Shown here one piece after another: positions 26,201 through 41,300 of a stretch of DNA of 64,000 bases. The stretch is from assembly GCA_020055645.1 (NCBI GenBank), contig CM034547.1, positions 26,808,513 to 26,872,512 of the forward strand, read 5' to 3'. Each line of letters begins with the position of its first letter. Within the stretch, counting starts at the first letter, position 1. The notes beneath the pieces were generated by a model. The model did no database searches, was not told the DNA's origin, and saw only the letters and a list, made by a program, of their open reading frames with translations. The position numbers and the translations under genes were made by a program. Source of the stretch: Tomocerus qinae (Eukaryota > Arthropoda > Collembola > Entomobryomorpha > Tomoceridae).

Positions 26201-29200
26201 CGTTATCCGCTGAGGATGATGTTAACCGTGAGCGTGGGTAGGATAGGATTATGCTGCAGGTTCTTCCTATACAGAAATATATAAATAAAGTATTTATATA
26301 GGATCATGTGATGATGTGGTTGGATTGGAGTAAATCCACAGCCAATTTGATTTTTATTTGCTTAAAAGCTAACTCAAAGGATTTATACCTTCGTAAACTT
26401 TACAATTCTAATACTAAGAGATGAAAAAAGGAATAAAATGGAGTTGTGATATTATTTTAGGGGTAACATTGAATCGAAAATCAATAAGATGATTTATTCC
26501 ATTTATATTTGTATTATGACATATTATATAGACTAAGTTATTAGTATTTACAAACGTAAAGTATCAGTTAATTTATTATGCATTGTTGTTGAAACCGTAA
26601 ATAGTTATAGATACAGAATATTCATTTATAATATAATTATCGATTATTCAGAAAATAAATGGCTCTACACGGCCTATCTCTCTTGAACTTATAAATTACA
26701 ATAATTCATCTCAAATAATACTAATTACATACATGATAATTTGAAATTGGTTTTTACACATATATTATTGTATATACCTTATCATATTATAATCATGCAA
26801 TTTTGCAACTAATTTTCTTATGCTTACACTTACATCTCTATACTTATAAGTAGCATAATGAATAACATTTATGCATCAGTTTATTTAGAATCTACACTAT
26901 AGTAGATTTGCATTGTCCGTCAATTTTACTTATTACTACGTCAATTTGTTTATCTACTTGTATAATGATCATTGCAAAAAAGCAAAAAAACTATGAAAAC
27001 ATTAAAGATGCAACAATTTGTAACAATAAGTAGTAAAATAGTACCCTAATAAATCTAGAGATAGCAGTCAAGTCATTTGTAATTGATTTTACAGGTAAAT
27101 AATTATTAAGCTTTACAGTTCAAGTTGCAAATTATAATTAAATAATGAGCAACAAGCAGGAGATCTATCTCACAGGGAAATTAATTTAACAAACTTACAA
27201 ACTATCACGCACAAACAATAGCCGATATTTATATTTTCCTTCATTATCAGATTAACTCCTCAGTACAATACAAAATTTCATACACGGCTTGTCAGACTTT
27301 TCGGTATAATTTCATGGTTTTTGTAGTTTCGTTAAATTCAAGTTTCGTGATAGCTTTAAGCTGAAGTCTTGTGTGTATGTTCCTTTCAAAGCAATTAGTA
27401 CTCTATTTAATTACGGATTCTATAAAGTAATGGAAATCATTATTTTCATAATTTTGATCAATAAGTCTTTGATGTAAATACATGAGCCGTCGTTTTGTGG
27501 TTTGCTTGGACCTCGGCAATTTCTATCAACATTCAAAAAACACATTCAAGTCTATGAATTACTTTTCCCAGTTTTTTTCTACGTTTTCTTTCAATTTTAC
27601 ACATAGGATACAATTGTCATTCATTTAATAGCTACACAAAATATCTTACATAGATTTTGTAGGTACTGTAAACATCAAGTCCATAAGTCGCAACTATATT
27701 CTCAATTACATTTACTTAGTTTCCGTACCTAAATACGGTATTTCACTTTAACTCTCACCAAACTAGTACCAACTAACCAAAAGTAGCATCTGGCATATAC
27801 CATTCAAAAGGCCAATTCTACAGTTACATAATGATGAAACATTTCAAATTAATTGCTCATTTAAATCACTAAAAATTCCAAAAATCTGTCAATTTTCAAA
27901 ATTTCTGGGTTTTCCTGGCCATAAAACAATATATTTAACATATTATTATTTTCAACCACGGTTTTAAGAGTTAATTATGAGAAATCATCAATTTAGATTA
28001 GATCATCAATCTATAACAATGTAACTTTGGAATTTCTCCCCAATGAATCATGTCAAAGTCAAATATGCTACTTCCTGTAGCTGGGATGAATGTCTGATGG
28101 TAGTTAAAGTCAAACACCCTATACATAATTAGCTCACAGTATGTTGTTTCGTATATGTAGCAAATGATTCACTACAAAACCATCATTATAATATTATCTA
28201 ATTCTACTCTTGATTCCTTTGGCTCTCTCATCACTAATGTTAAATAGTTGCACAGTACAAAAGCAGCAAATAAATAATCTACCTTGATGAATTTGATTTT
28301 ACAAACGGATTACCCATTATTTATATTCTCCGTATTCATCTTTATTCTATTTAGCTGCATCATTTGACTGCAACTTTCACAAGAATATTTTACGAATAAT
28401 ACCACGCTTTAGCTTAGAAGACACCATTACACCAATTTACAGTAATATAATATTCCAGGAGTTCCAGAAATATTGGGATGACATTCATATTTAATTTCCC
28501 ACAGGCAACAACAAACTACGTCAGAATCCTCCAGACCCACATCAATCTAAATATGGAACATAATTGGCCTTATAATTCCTATACAAAAAGCAGCTATGTT
28601 TAAGAGCCTTAGAAGTACTCAAATACACAAACAACAATTTATACCCTCTCAATTAAGCATTTCTACGTATTTACGACATTGCGTAGCTACTTTTCATACC
28701 TTAAATTCTTGGAAATGGATGCGAAGTTGTTATTGGAGGATTCATTATGTAATATTAAACATTTAGCTCCCGATATTGAAAGATTGTCAAGCATAGAACG
28801 TTTAAGTATACATTTAGTAGCACATTGAAATGTTGATTACACATTTATAATAAATAGGTGTAAGTACCTAGCGTAAGTACAATTACATGAACAACATAAA
28901 TGTACCTACTATATACGTATATTATTAGTATTTATGCTACAGACGAATAATCTAACCCTGTCTTGTTGATTTCTGTATTGAGTTGAAATGAAATCCTTTA
29001 CACTCTCTGCTCCAGGATGAAGCGATAAGAAAATGGTTCAACATAATAAAATTGACACCCACTTAAATAAATGGGTCTACTTAGATTAGACACAGCATCT
29101 TAATCAACTGTGTCTATCAAACAACATAATAAATGTCAACCTACAGTTAGGTAATATGTCCACGTATATATAACTATAGCCTATAGAGGGATGTATAAAC

Positions 29201-29330
29201 TATATAAGTCATGGTAATATAATAATCTGTATGCTATATATGGTGTAATATGCAAACTTTAATAAAATTGTGGTATAGGTATATACTAACTTAATTATAA
29301 ATAATATTATGCAATAGTTAACTTTAAGGG
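23220..29330. other. Intergenic, chitinase B to SLC46 3' end
   Basis: About 6 kb of AT-rich DNA. The right part probably includes the SLC46 3' UTR. I see no gene with domain support. A short open segment on the minus strand at 27998-28118 looks exon-like and is discussed as a finding. A small palindrome (TATATAAATA, 3-nt spacer, TATTTATATA) lies near 26276-26300. Confidence 0.5.
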
Positions 29331-32300
29331 CTAAGGTTCATCTGCAGCTATGACAGATCGTCTGCAGCTCGTCCCATGATTCTCAATCGATGGCTCCACG
29401 GAGGAAGCAGTCTCATACCCTTGTGCCTCATATAGCGACAGCTTCTTCAGTCTCCTTCCCACATACCTGCACAACAACCCCAATAAAATAAGTTATTTCC
29501 ACACTCTCATGACATAATTCATAATGTAATTCATGCTTAGATTACACAAACTAATTAATCATTCACGTAAAGTTCCAATTATTACATAATCCTTCATAAT
29601 TGCCTCATACGCCCCCTCATTTGCTTTAATCTTTGTCATACTTTTGATGTTTTTAGTCGCAAATACTAAATCTTGGAAATACTAATGGGAATTCAAAGGA
29701 AAAATTAAGGACTGACACGAACAGTAAAAAGGTAGCTAATAGTTTTTCTGCGTAGAGCAAAAAGTGAGTACGAAATGGGGAAAAGAATCATTAAGATATC
29801 GTTCATGAAATGTAGGGCATTGTCATTTTATCTGAAAAGGCACGTTTGTGAACCAGCGCAATGTTCAATAGAAATGCATAATGTTGGTACTTTCGATTAG
29901 ATAGAAAAAGTCATTATCATAATATTTATGTAGTACAAAGAAACAGTTAGTAATGACTGTCGTGTACATGATAAGTAGGTACTCCCTGCTTCCCATTGTT
30001 AAATTTGTGCTACTTAAGGAGATAATAACATGAATACAATAAGCACTATTGCATGTAAAAGAAAACTGTCGTTTCGCTTTTCAACTGTTTGTTCATTGTC
30101 AGCCACCTTTGTCCCCATAAAATGCATTCAAAGTCAAATTGGATTGTACTACTTCAACCTTTATGACAGCCACCTACTAAAGGACTCACTCAAGCCATCT
30201 CCCCAAATCATAATAATACCAAATACAATTATTATGACGCACTTAGTGATCTAAATATGTATAGACACGAAAATATAATTTTCTGTAAAAGTGCTAAAAT
30301 CCTTTCACGTAAGAGAGCTATTGAATTTTATTTTTACCCGGTATCCTTTCTCACGCACCTAAAATAAAATTATTTTGGTACCCATTGATGTGAGTGAGAT
30401 TAACAACCTACTGATTTAATTGAAATTCTTTGAATTACAGATTTTGCAGTGCCAGGAAGTTTCAAGCCCACATTGTAACTCAAATTGTAATCTAGTGCTT
30501 AGGTGTTTCATAACTCATAATATCTGCTAGTGTGTGTCTATTTTCACATCTAAACCTTTTAAGGTGGGGTGAAATGTTGAAAGCTAGTAAATGAAAAATA
30601 CTGGTAGAAACTAGTAGAAAAGCTTCTTAGACTGGGAAGGTATTAACCTTTATGAAAGAGTAGGTAATTATTATAAAATGTATTATGTTTTCATTTGTGA
30701 CAAATGTGTCTTCTTGGGTTATTCACCTAAGAAATAAAAGTCCACCTTTGTGTAGGACATAAAAAGTACGAAAATGGATACGTACTATATACCTGCTTAT
30801 GTAATTATGAGTATGCATTTATGTAATAGTTATATAGCATGAGAAGCATGAAAAGTGCGTTGTGATGTTAGCATGATCTATAGCACTGGGGAACATCAAC
30901 ATTAATCAAAAGCTGTCCTATCGTATTACATGTATCTTTGCACTATATTTATTATTATGGTGTTTGTGCTGAGTCCTGAGATATTCTTATTGAATCTGAG
31001 CTTTAGAAAGATTTCCCTGGATCTACACAATATTAGCTATTTTCCAGAAATATTATATCTAAATCTTAGGAATAGAGCACGCAGGGAAGTAGTGTACAAT
31101 TACGTCAAAAGTAGCAACATAGAAAAGCAAATCGATAGTCTCTCAACATCTCTGAGAAGCCATAGCACTCAAACTGGGATATCATGTTCTTGTTTATAAT
31201 AATGGTAGGAAATACTTAGAAGTCTAAAAGATATCTTGAAATCCATTTCTTACATTGTTACATACACAGAATCTGCATCTGAGATTCTCTTTGACTTGTA
31301 CGGAAAGAAAAAAGGGAAATTTTTATTAATGCTAAGTATTCGCTGGAGGGAGAGGCCAATCTCGTTATTTGAATTATGTAGAGAAACTTTTATGTATTTT
31401 ATGTAACATTTTAGACTCGTTCTTGATACAAAAAAGTGTAATGGAGCGAAAGCTATTTACGTCGTACTATTAGGATTTTAGAAGAAGGAGGCAGGAAGTA
31501 TTAGAACTTATTGCAGGTAATAAATGGAGTTCTGACACGAATTCGGAAACACGCACTAGCATTTTTCTATTTGGATAAGTACCTTTTGGTTATTATTTTT
31601 CACTTCTTTCCTATCATCTTAGATACAGAAATAAACTCACCACATGATACAAACAGGAATGATCAAGAGACCAGCAGCCAAAACGAAAATGAATCCATGA
31701 AAAATGGGTCTGGTCAAAGGGTAGAGGCTGTTGAAAAGAATGGAGGCGAAGAGAGTGCACAAATCTTCCATGATGGCAACGAAGGCGAACATCTTCCCTG
31801 TAAGGCATAAATTTTATATCATTAAAACCATTTTCTTCTATGTCAGTAATATTCAGGATCACAGAAGATGCGAAACGAGCAATCATTCATTTCGTACAGA
31901 TAGCTCGTTAAATTGGATGTTTATCCAAGGTTGAAACTTGTATCAGATAACTAAATCATTCATTGCGCCATACAATTGCTATTTACAGTAATAAAATATG
32001 ACCTAGTCGCAAATAGTGTTATTTATTATGCAATTAAAAACTCGGGAACCATTTACAAATTGCTTTCCCTAGCAAAATATTTGTCATTACTAAATTCCGT
32101 TATTCCAAGGCCTCTGTAATTCAATTCAGTAAGCATAACTTGATTAACTGAACTACTAAGAATCACTTACCTTGCACTTTCTATGAAAAAATTGGATAGA
32201 ATGTTCCAACTTTACAAGCCCCATGCATAATATTATTACAGTAATTAGATTACATTCAAACCTAACTTCCTGTGCTCTATGGACTTTTGATTGCGAGATG

Positions 32301-35300
32301 AAAAATCACGGAAAAAGTTTCTCCGGACTCAAATCCTAAATTCCTTCCTGTGCTTTACGCTGACATAAAATTATACTACGGATAAACAATTAACGGAGAG
32401 AAAGTAAACAATGGATACTTGAAACATATCCCAAATTATATAACTACTACTGCAAATTATTTATTATTATATTAAGTCTCAGGTTTATTTAATGTAAAAT
32501 AGGGTTTTCTGTGATGATCAGTCATGCATTGCATGGATGTTTCCATTTGCACTTTTTACAAACATTTAGGTCACCCGCTCTCAGAAAGTCAAACTATCCA
32601 TTTACGTATTGTTCGACGTTAGTTATCTAAACATTTGAATAGTTTCCAATTAAAAATAAACTAATTGCATTATTTGACAATGATCATCATAAAAATGACA
32701 GCGAAGGAAACGAGGCTCAATAAATATAGTCGCTAATTACGTAGTTAATAACCTTGAACAGTCCAATGCATTCAATCATGTAAAACATCAATATTTAACA
32801 AGTGCATTTTTTGTAGAATCGCTGATAAAAAGATACTTGAACATGTAGACTAATCAAAATCATCTATTTACTTGTTTTCAATTCAAATCAGACATAAATT
32901 TAATTATAAAGATATGAATTTCTGCACTTTGAACTTTTTGATGTCTATAGTCTTCATATGCATCGCAAATCACAATCTTTCAATTAACTTGTACGAAGCA
33001 GATGCGAACACATTTTTATATCACATACAAAAATATTATATGTTTATATTATCATATCTACTTAATTAGAATCCGCTATACATATAACAAGGTTGACAAT
33101 TAGTCTAATAAAAGCTGTTCAATTTGGTGGAAATGAAGCAAACTTTCAATTCCACACAAGTTTCTCTATTCTCGACATTCCGTAACGTAAGTACATACTA
33201 GAAATATCCAGTTTCAAAAGATAACTTCAAATGTGTTAATGATGTGCCATTTTGCGATTAACTGTACAATATTTTCCTAATTAACCATAGTTTCTAATTA
33301 AAAAGCCAACAGGAAAATTCCAAAGAATTCTTTTTAATAATGAGGGAAAAATTTCCAAGATCTGAGGTGATTAATTTCAAGTTCAAGATAGGCAGCGAGA
33401 ACTGCCTAGAACAAAGCTAGTACCAAGAAATACTGCAAAATGTAGTTTTTACTTATTAATGAAATGATCGAATCTTCATAGAATCACCAAATTACCTTGT
33501 TCGGATGGTGCAACCAATTTGGAAAGTAATGCCCGGGCAGCAGGGATAGTAAAAAAACTGAATACTGCTACAACTGGTACTGTGAACAAAAAATAATTCA
33601 TTAATCGTACTTGGTCTACATTGTGTAGGTTAGGGATGCCCCTGCGAATATTACTTATGCAAGAGCTCTGGGCGAACTCACCACAAAATGACATGTAAGA
33701 ATTATAGCTGAGACCATAGAGAGCCAAACCGGCCATTCTGGAAATTATGCCTATGATACAAATTGTTGTGTCTGGAAACTGGAATTTCTGGAGAAGTGGC
33801 ATTGCCAAAAGAAGACTGAAAGCCCCCAGACCGTATTTAATCCCGAAGTAGTACGAGTATGTAGGGTAGCTCCACTTTAAAGGAGTATCTCTTGCAAACA
33901 AGTATGCCACGTCCAGTTCACCTGAAAAGACAATTAACAAATTATTAAGCACCATTTAAAGGACATATTTTCCCTTTGTGCAATTTAATTGCACGTTGGT
34001 TGCATGACTGCACTTTATTATGGCTTACTCTATTTTAACCAAACAAACCGTCCGACATCTCATAATAAGTCATTAATCTTTCGCTCCTCCTGTGCCCAAT
34101 TTGCTACGATTACACGTTTCGCATTTCAAGGGAAATAAATAATTACTAGCCATGGCGAGGTAAATTTCTCACTGCAGTTTAAATTAAAACATGACATTGA
34201 CATCGTTTTGTGTCTTATACTACTGAATTACGTAATACTGCTGTAGACACAGACAGATTAACGCAAATTGCTACTTCTAATAGAATATATACAATTATTT
34301 CGCTTCATCACTCTGCAATCAATTAATTGAATAAATGTTACACTAAATACATAACAGAGACCAACCTTTCCTTATGGCTAAATTGTTAGTAAATAGTTAA
34401 TTAACCCTCCAATCTCATAGCATGCTTTTAAATGGTGAAAACGATTCCATAATTGTGGTCAAGATATTATTTGTGAACTCGTGTATTTGACATAAAAATT
34501 CAAAGCGACATAAAAATATGTTTGAAACACGTTAAAGTAGCCAGTTGTTCATCATGTGGCAACACTTATGTTTAATGTTTAAGTACCAGTATGCCAATGA
34601 CGTAACTAATAATTACTAATTACGTAGGATCAAGTATTTTCATTAGGATACTTTAGCCCATCATCAGAGACCTAGATTGTTTGACTAATGAATTAGTCAT
34701 TTTGAGTATCGAAATAAATTGAATGAAACTACGCTGGCAATTTTAAAACATTAAACTATTAGGAGTCGTTGCGTTATCAATCGCAGCTGAAAGATCAAAA
34801 GGAGTAGAGCTCACAAACTACGTCATATTTTATACATACTACTAACGGATACAATGATGTACAGTTTCTATAGTATAGTAATGACCGACCTGAATAGAAT
34901 TAAACGAAAAAAATCTTGTATACCTATATATGGGTATACAAGTTATTACTGGGTGATGAGGACTCCTTTTATGAAAATGTTGGAGTGTAGCATGATCCTG
35001 AAAATTATCATCACATGGATAAACTTTGATATTTAGCTATCTATTCACTAATCTGTCAGTCATCCGTATTGGTTATTTACAAAAGCTATTTTAGCGACGA
35101 AAATTATACAAACAGGACTCTTGTGATTTGGTAGTCCATAAACACATACTGAGAGTCACAGCAATGAAAATGACAAACTTACATGTCAGGGACTGTGTTA
35201 GGTAACTTTTGGTCTTGCTGTAGAAAGTAGATAAACATTATGATACCAAAAGGTGCGATGCAAATATAATAAAAAATAAATTCCATTCTACTTTAGCGTT

Positions 35301-38300
35301 CTATCTGTACTAGATGGTCATCAATGTGATATGCGATAAGAATAACCATCATTTTAATGTTGTTACTCTCTATTACTGTACAGAGTGATTTCACAGCAGG
35401 AGCGAACACATACCTAAAATTATTGATTGGGATTTATTTGCTTTTTCTCATCAATATGCTATTAAGTAGTAAAAAACGCTGTAAATTTTAATATTTTTGG
35501 CCTGAAGAAGATAACAGTGGTTATCGTAAACTTGACACTTGGTTCTCATCAAAAAAGTTCATAGTGTTAACCTCGACAGTCCTATTTTATTAGCTACGTC
35601 TGTCAGAGATATGAAGGATCTTAATTACTTTCATCACAAGAGTCAAGAATCCCATAAATTCATGCAAGGATAATCATTAACGGACATTAATATAAAATCG
35701 CAATAGATTTTGTTTACGGGCACGAGCAAGCCTGAAAGTTGAGTGACTTTAAGGAGATGTGCTGATGGGCATTGTGAGACACTTTGATACATTTGCTATC
35801 TCAATAGTTTATTTTATTGCTATCAAACTATCCTTGAAAATAGGATTTTATGCTACAGAGAATCTGAGGCTAAAAAAATTGCTTTGTGTCGGGAGGTGAG
35901 TTTGAGTTTCCTACAACTACAAAGTAATCTGAAAACTATTTGAAAAGCTAGAAAAGTTTCGGTAGGTGTAAAATTGTGGCTGTTAATGCATTGACTTGAG
36001 TATTCTCAAACTGCCCATCAGCAACCCCTCCTTAATTAATAAAAGTATCTACAACTTTAGGCATTTCGCCTTGAGCCAAACGGCAAACTCTTCCTACGTA
36101 ATTGTAAATATCGTAGTTCACCTAAATGTCATAGTGTCGGTTTTTACTGTAAATGTCGGGCGAAACTTGTGTAATGGTAACTACTTTGTGTACCCAAGAC
36201 TCAACTCTATGCGCATTTAACATTTGTATATAAACTCTTTACATCCAAAACATATCTGTTAACTACTCTACATCAAAAGGTATTTGCAGTAGTCTGTGGT
36301 AGAAATGTATTACTATGTTACTATACAATTCATACATTCTCGATGACTTCTCCGTTTTGAAAACAGACATGTTTATTTTGCAAATGTGTAGTAAGTAGAA
36401 GTGAAGTGAGTAAATGAGTGCTGTGTACACAGATTGATGTTTCATTAATGAAATAAGGTCTCGTTATCAGTACTGATGTATATAAATGACTTGTCAATGA
36501 ATCCCAGTGCCCTCATGGCCTTGGTTTCAGTCCAGCAGCCAGTTGGGGTTAGGCTTTATCATACTAAAATATCTTTATCTGTAGGCATTCAGCAAACTCT
36601 GATATTATGCTACACTACACTTGTGTGTACATACAAACGTGATCCAAAGGCTACCCAAACAGCTATAACAACTATTATTAATAGTATTATGTCTAAAAGA
36701 TATTCTATCCATTGTTAGTTCATGTGCTAAATAAAAACAAAATCTCGTATATAGAAAAAACAAACCGGCTGAATGAATATCATGTTCCACGCTAGGCCAA
36801 ATACATAATAGTTGTGTCAGTGTCACAAATCAGATTGTTACGCAATTAATGCAGAAATTGCGCAGATATACTTTTCACCAAGTTGCTAACTTAATTATAA
36901 ATATTTCTTACATAAATGATATCGATATATAGTTATGACTATATACAATATAATTCATTATATACAATGTATCAATGAAGATTGAAGCTTAACAATTTTC
37001 TATGCATATAATGCCAATTTAAATCCGTACATTTCGTAATAGCTTTAGAATGAAGCACAAAGGAAAACTAAAACTTTTTTAGAAAAATATTATGAACTTG
37101 TAATATTGAGTTAACAGTTGTTGAAAGAAATTGTTGCCGTCGCGTCGATAGGTTGAAAATTGAAACTATAGAAGTTTCAGTGGAGAGAGACTGAAACTAT
37201 TATTACATGAGCACTAAGTAAGCGAAACAACTTATTCTATAACTCTTTTACTTTTTTCCACAACATGACAACGGAATGGAATAGTGACCTCGAAAGTCGG
37301 AACTTGAGAGATGTCTCAAAATGTCATTATATTCTCATCTCAAGGGAGGTTCGACCAAAGATGTATATGTCGTAGCCAATTCATCAACCAGCCTAATCAT
37401 TGACGACACTATGAACGTTAAATTTGGCTAACCAATTTTGACGCACAATTTGGATAAATTGGCTTCGTTATAATATTTTAAGTAAATTAGCTTGAGGAGA
37501 AGTTTCATTATGTTTGATAGACTGGGAGAAAAAGTTTAACCTAATATAATAGTATAATAATAATAATAGTAAGTATAGCACCGCCTCAATAATTGAATTG
37601 CTAATTTTTAACAAGGACATGTTAATATGCCCATATAAAAGTGAAATTAATAATACCAACAAAAAGGTAGTAAAGTATAGTGAGTGGCTGGACTCTTAAT
37701 TATCTTTAAGGCAAAACAAACAAGCTACTCACAACGTTAGATTAGTGTCAATGGTTTATAATCATAGGTCAATGAATTGTTTTAGAGAATTTGAGCGACC
37801 AAAATGGCCATGTAGCTTTGAAGTGTCCTTGAATTGTCTGGTCTAATGTATTGGCTATGACAGATATCTAAATGTATATAGAGTTGCTGTTTCTGAATCA
37901 AAAAATTATTCATATTATTCTTGTAAGGTAAGCCAGCATAAAGAGATCTTTCTGTAAGTAAATTAAAAGGGCTTTATCCATTTTTTAATTTTCTTGGCTG
38001 AAGAAGTTCTTTGATAGTGAGTCTAAGTGAGTGGCTTCTTTACAATGGAAAATGAACGGTCCATATAATACTATTTTGATAGCTATTTTAGGGCAGACTG
38101 TTGGGATACAGTGGGCTGTGCTCATCCCATTTTGCATGAAAATAATATTTGCTAGCCTCTATTGTTTGCTTAAAATAGGTAGTGAAACGAGTCTTTATAC
38201 TTTCCATCGTGCTATCAAATTGCATTCATGAGTGAAATGCCCTGCTATTTGAGAACCTGTGTTTACTCTTACTCCCAAGCAGAGAGAATAAGGATAGCAG

Positions 38301-41300
38301 AGTAAATAGAGTAACTACAACTCGGCCAAATGGTACTTAGATCTTCCATCAAAGTGATTAGAGAACAAATGTAGGAGGATTATCTCAAGAACATTGTTAG
38401 TCTGCTTTTTACGGAAAATCTAGCTGAAAAGTATCTGTAGACTAAAGATATGGTTAAAAGTATCTCAACGGAAAATCAATATTGTGGGTAAAAAGAGACG
38501 GGGGAGTCTTGAAGCGTAAAACGTGCCGACCCAAGCGAACATCTTTGAGATCATTGAATAAAAGCTCCCTTCATTGTTTCATTTTGATTTTCTTTGCATC
38601 TTTTAAAGATCTAAGAATAGGTTGAATAAATCATGATGTCAAAACTTCATGAATGAATAGTATTATAGTAAAAATAACCTGACTCGTTAATAATTGCTTA
38701 TATAACGATGATTCTATATTATTATCACTCCCGACTCAACTATTTCTCATGCAGAAAAAAGGTATTGTGACGTACTTAAATACGTACGTGTATTCGTCTG
38801 GCTGTCAGAACATCTCTGTCTATATAATGATAATAATAATGATATTAAGCATATAATTTTCCCTTTCAGGTTCTTACTTGCATTACAGTAAAGATTATTG
38901 GTACTTATACAGGTAATATGGACTAATGAAAAAACATGAATTTTATTTCTGTAGTTCATTCGCCGCCCTGAGGCAAACCAAAAACTTATTGGTATGTAAT
39001 GAACTCTGCAGAGTACAAAAACAGTCAAGTGCAATGCCATTTGGGTATGTATTTAGGTACGTACTTAGTACATGTGCAGAAATGTAGCTTAAAAAACAGC
39101 TTAGCTTACACATGGCTATATCTGTACAACAATAAGCCAGCATAAACACCATGACGGAAAATGTGCATTGTGGGAATTCTGTGGTGCAATGTTCTTTTGT
39201 AGGTAATTCACAGGAGTTGTTCACACTGCTGTAGTGTCATGAGTCATGACATGACACCTCATGCCTCCACAGTAAAAATCCTCAAAACAGTCAATAGTGA
39301 AAGTTTTTCCAGAGATTTAGTCAATTAGATATGCATCTATTGTAAAAATTGAATCAAATAGTTCTAGATTTTTTTCTACACGATCACCTGGTGACCTCAT
39401 CTCCATTCTGCAACAACAGATCTCAATTTCCTCAGGAAAAATTAAATAAGGGAGAGATAGGGTTAATGGAAAAGTAGGGTTGGCACTACTGCGAGGCGTG
39501 TAATGATCGAGGTGGAAACTTTTGTTCCAGTGCTACTTAAATCAATCTGGTCAAAGGAAAGCGAGATGCAATTACTGCTATCGAGTTGAGCTACGTCTTT
39601 CTTGTTACATGACAATGGTAACATTGGTGTAGTTTACTAACCAACATGGATGTTTGCATCTTTATCAGGGAATGAATCTTGCAAAAACTCTCTGATGATT
39701 GTTTGTTTTTTTTTCTGTGGTAGGAATCGGAATTTATCCGACAGAAAACCACAATGCTAGAGAGTCTAGACATGAAAACAAGAAAATTCTTCTTAATTGA
39801 CAATTTGGGATTTTTGTGGTTTTACTCTGTCTATATACAAAATTGTCGAGCTATATTTTCACTATATCGTTCCAAATGGATTATACTCACCAGGAGCGAC
39901 TATTAAAGTACTAAATTACTTTTGACTAGAGAGATAAGATTTTTATAGGTGGATACATCTAAATTCTTATAGGTAGCCTGGTTTTCTTTTCCCTTTCATC
40001 TCTGATATGTTTATGATCAGAGAGTAAGAATCATTTCATTCGTTCGTTCACAGTCAGGAGCAAAATAATACATACCACAAATTATCTACGACTACTACTC
40101 TATCAGAGAGCGAAAGAAAGAAATCCGTCGGACGGAACACAAATACCTTTGAGCCTTTTAGCAAGCAAGAAAGATTAGGTAGTTATAGACTGCAAAAACT
40201 TGCTCCTGATGAAAATAGAATTGTATGCCTAGAAAATAAAGCCATAAGAGGAAAAAGAAATCATTGAAGTGTATCTCACCAGCTGTGATCATCATGGTAA
40301 TAAATCCGGCTGCAATGACAAGATTCAAATAAAGTCGCTTGTTATCCTCCCGCTTCTTCCAAGCAGTTTTCACCGCATCTAAAAAGTGGCGAGCCCCAAA
40401 ATAAGTGGAGCAACACGACTCGTTCTCACAAATCTTATTTGAATTTCTAACGACAGGGCCCAGAGGAAGTTCCGAGTTTTCTCTACTTCGTCGGTTGTTC
40501 GAGGAAACCATTCTTCGCTCATCCTCAAGTCCGGATCCGGATCCTGAGTCGTCATTACGTGCACTGCTGTTTCTGCTGCTGCTGTTACTGCTCTCTCCAC
40601 TGCCAATACTTGGGCGGCTTGAATGGTTATTTTCAACATTTGAATCTCCCGCGGGAATACCATTGCTTTTATTAGGGACTCCATTGATGGAATGCTCAAT
40701 CTCATTAATCTCTTCGTCGTTAATTCTGAAATCTTCATCCTCGTCACTGTGTGTCAAATGTGGGGAATCGGAACGTGGAAGAAGGGCGGACTGCTGCTCA
40801 TTGTGTATTTCCACATTTGTAGGGAGTAAATCTGGAATGGGAGATTGTATCGTTCCAGGGGGTTGATCCTGTGTGTTTTCGCCAAAATTGTCATGTACAT
40901 CCCGGACGACAAAGACAGCATAGAGAAAAGCCAGACAGTAGCAAATCATCATGAAGAAAAAAGCGTAGCCGTGACCTGTCTTCTCCAGCATAGACCCAGA
41001 AATAAAAGGACCGATCGTTCCTCCGATAAATGTCATTGCTTCTAAACGGGAAATCCTTATAGTTCGGTTTTCCTCGGAACTCACGGAAGCCACGTAAGTC
41101 ATGCAAGACATTATGCAACTGGCAAACCCTCCAGATAGTCCAGATAAAGAAGATGCAAGACAAATCCAGCCGACAGAAGATTGAGGTTTGAATGACATGA
41201 CAATATACACGAGGCAAGCCATGATTCCTCCAAGGGGTGGAAAAACAACCGGCCATTTTCGGCCATACCGATCGCTCCAAGATCCTAAGTAAATAGATAT

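Noticed and set aside
34915-34942. 10-bp perfect palindrome CTTGTATACC/GGTATACAAG with 8-nt loop
   Set aside because: Short, isolated and intronic; expected by chance at this length in AT-rich DNA.
39235-39251. TGTCATGAGTCATGACA dyad
   Set aside because: It contains a TGAGTCA AP-1-like core, but it lies deep in an intron with no other sites; too weak to call regulatory.
40379-40866. Long open frames on both strands overlapping the SLC46 first exon
   Set aside because: They are alternative frames of the Ser/Asp-rich low-complexity loop; repeated TCN, AGY and GAY codons keep the other frames open. The SLC46 frame carries the family motifs.
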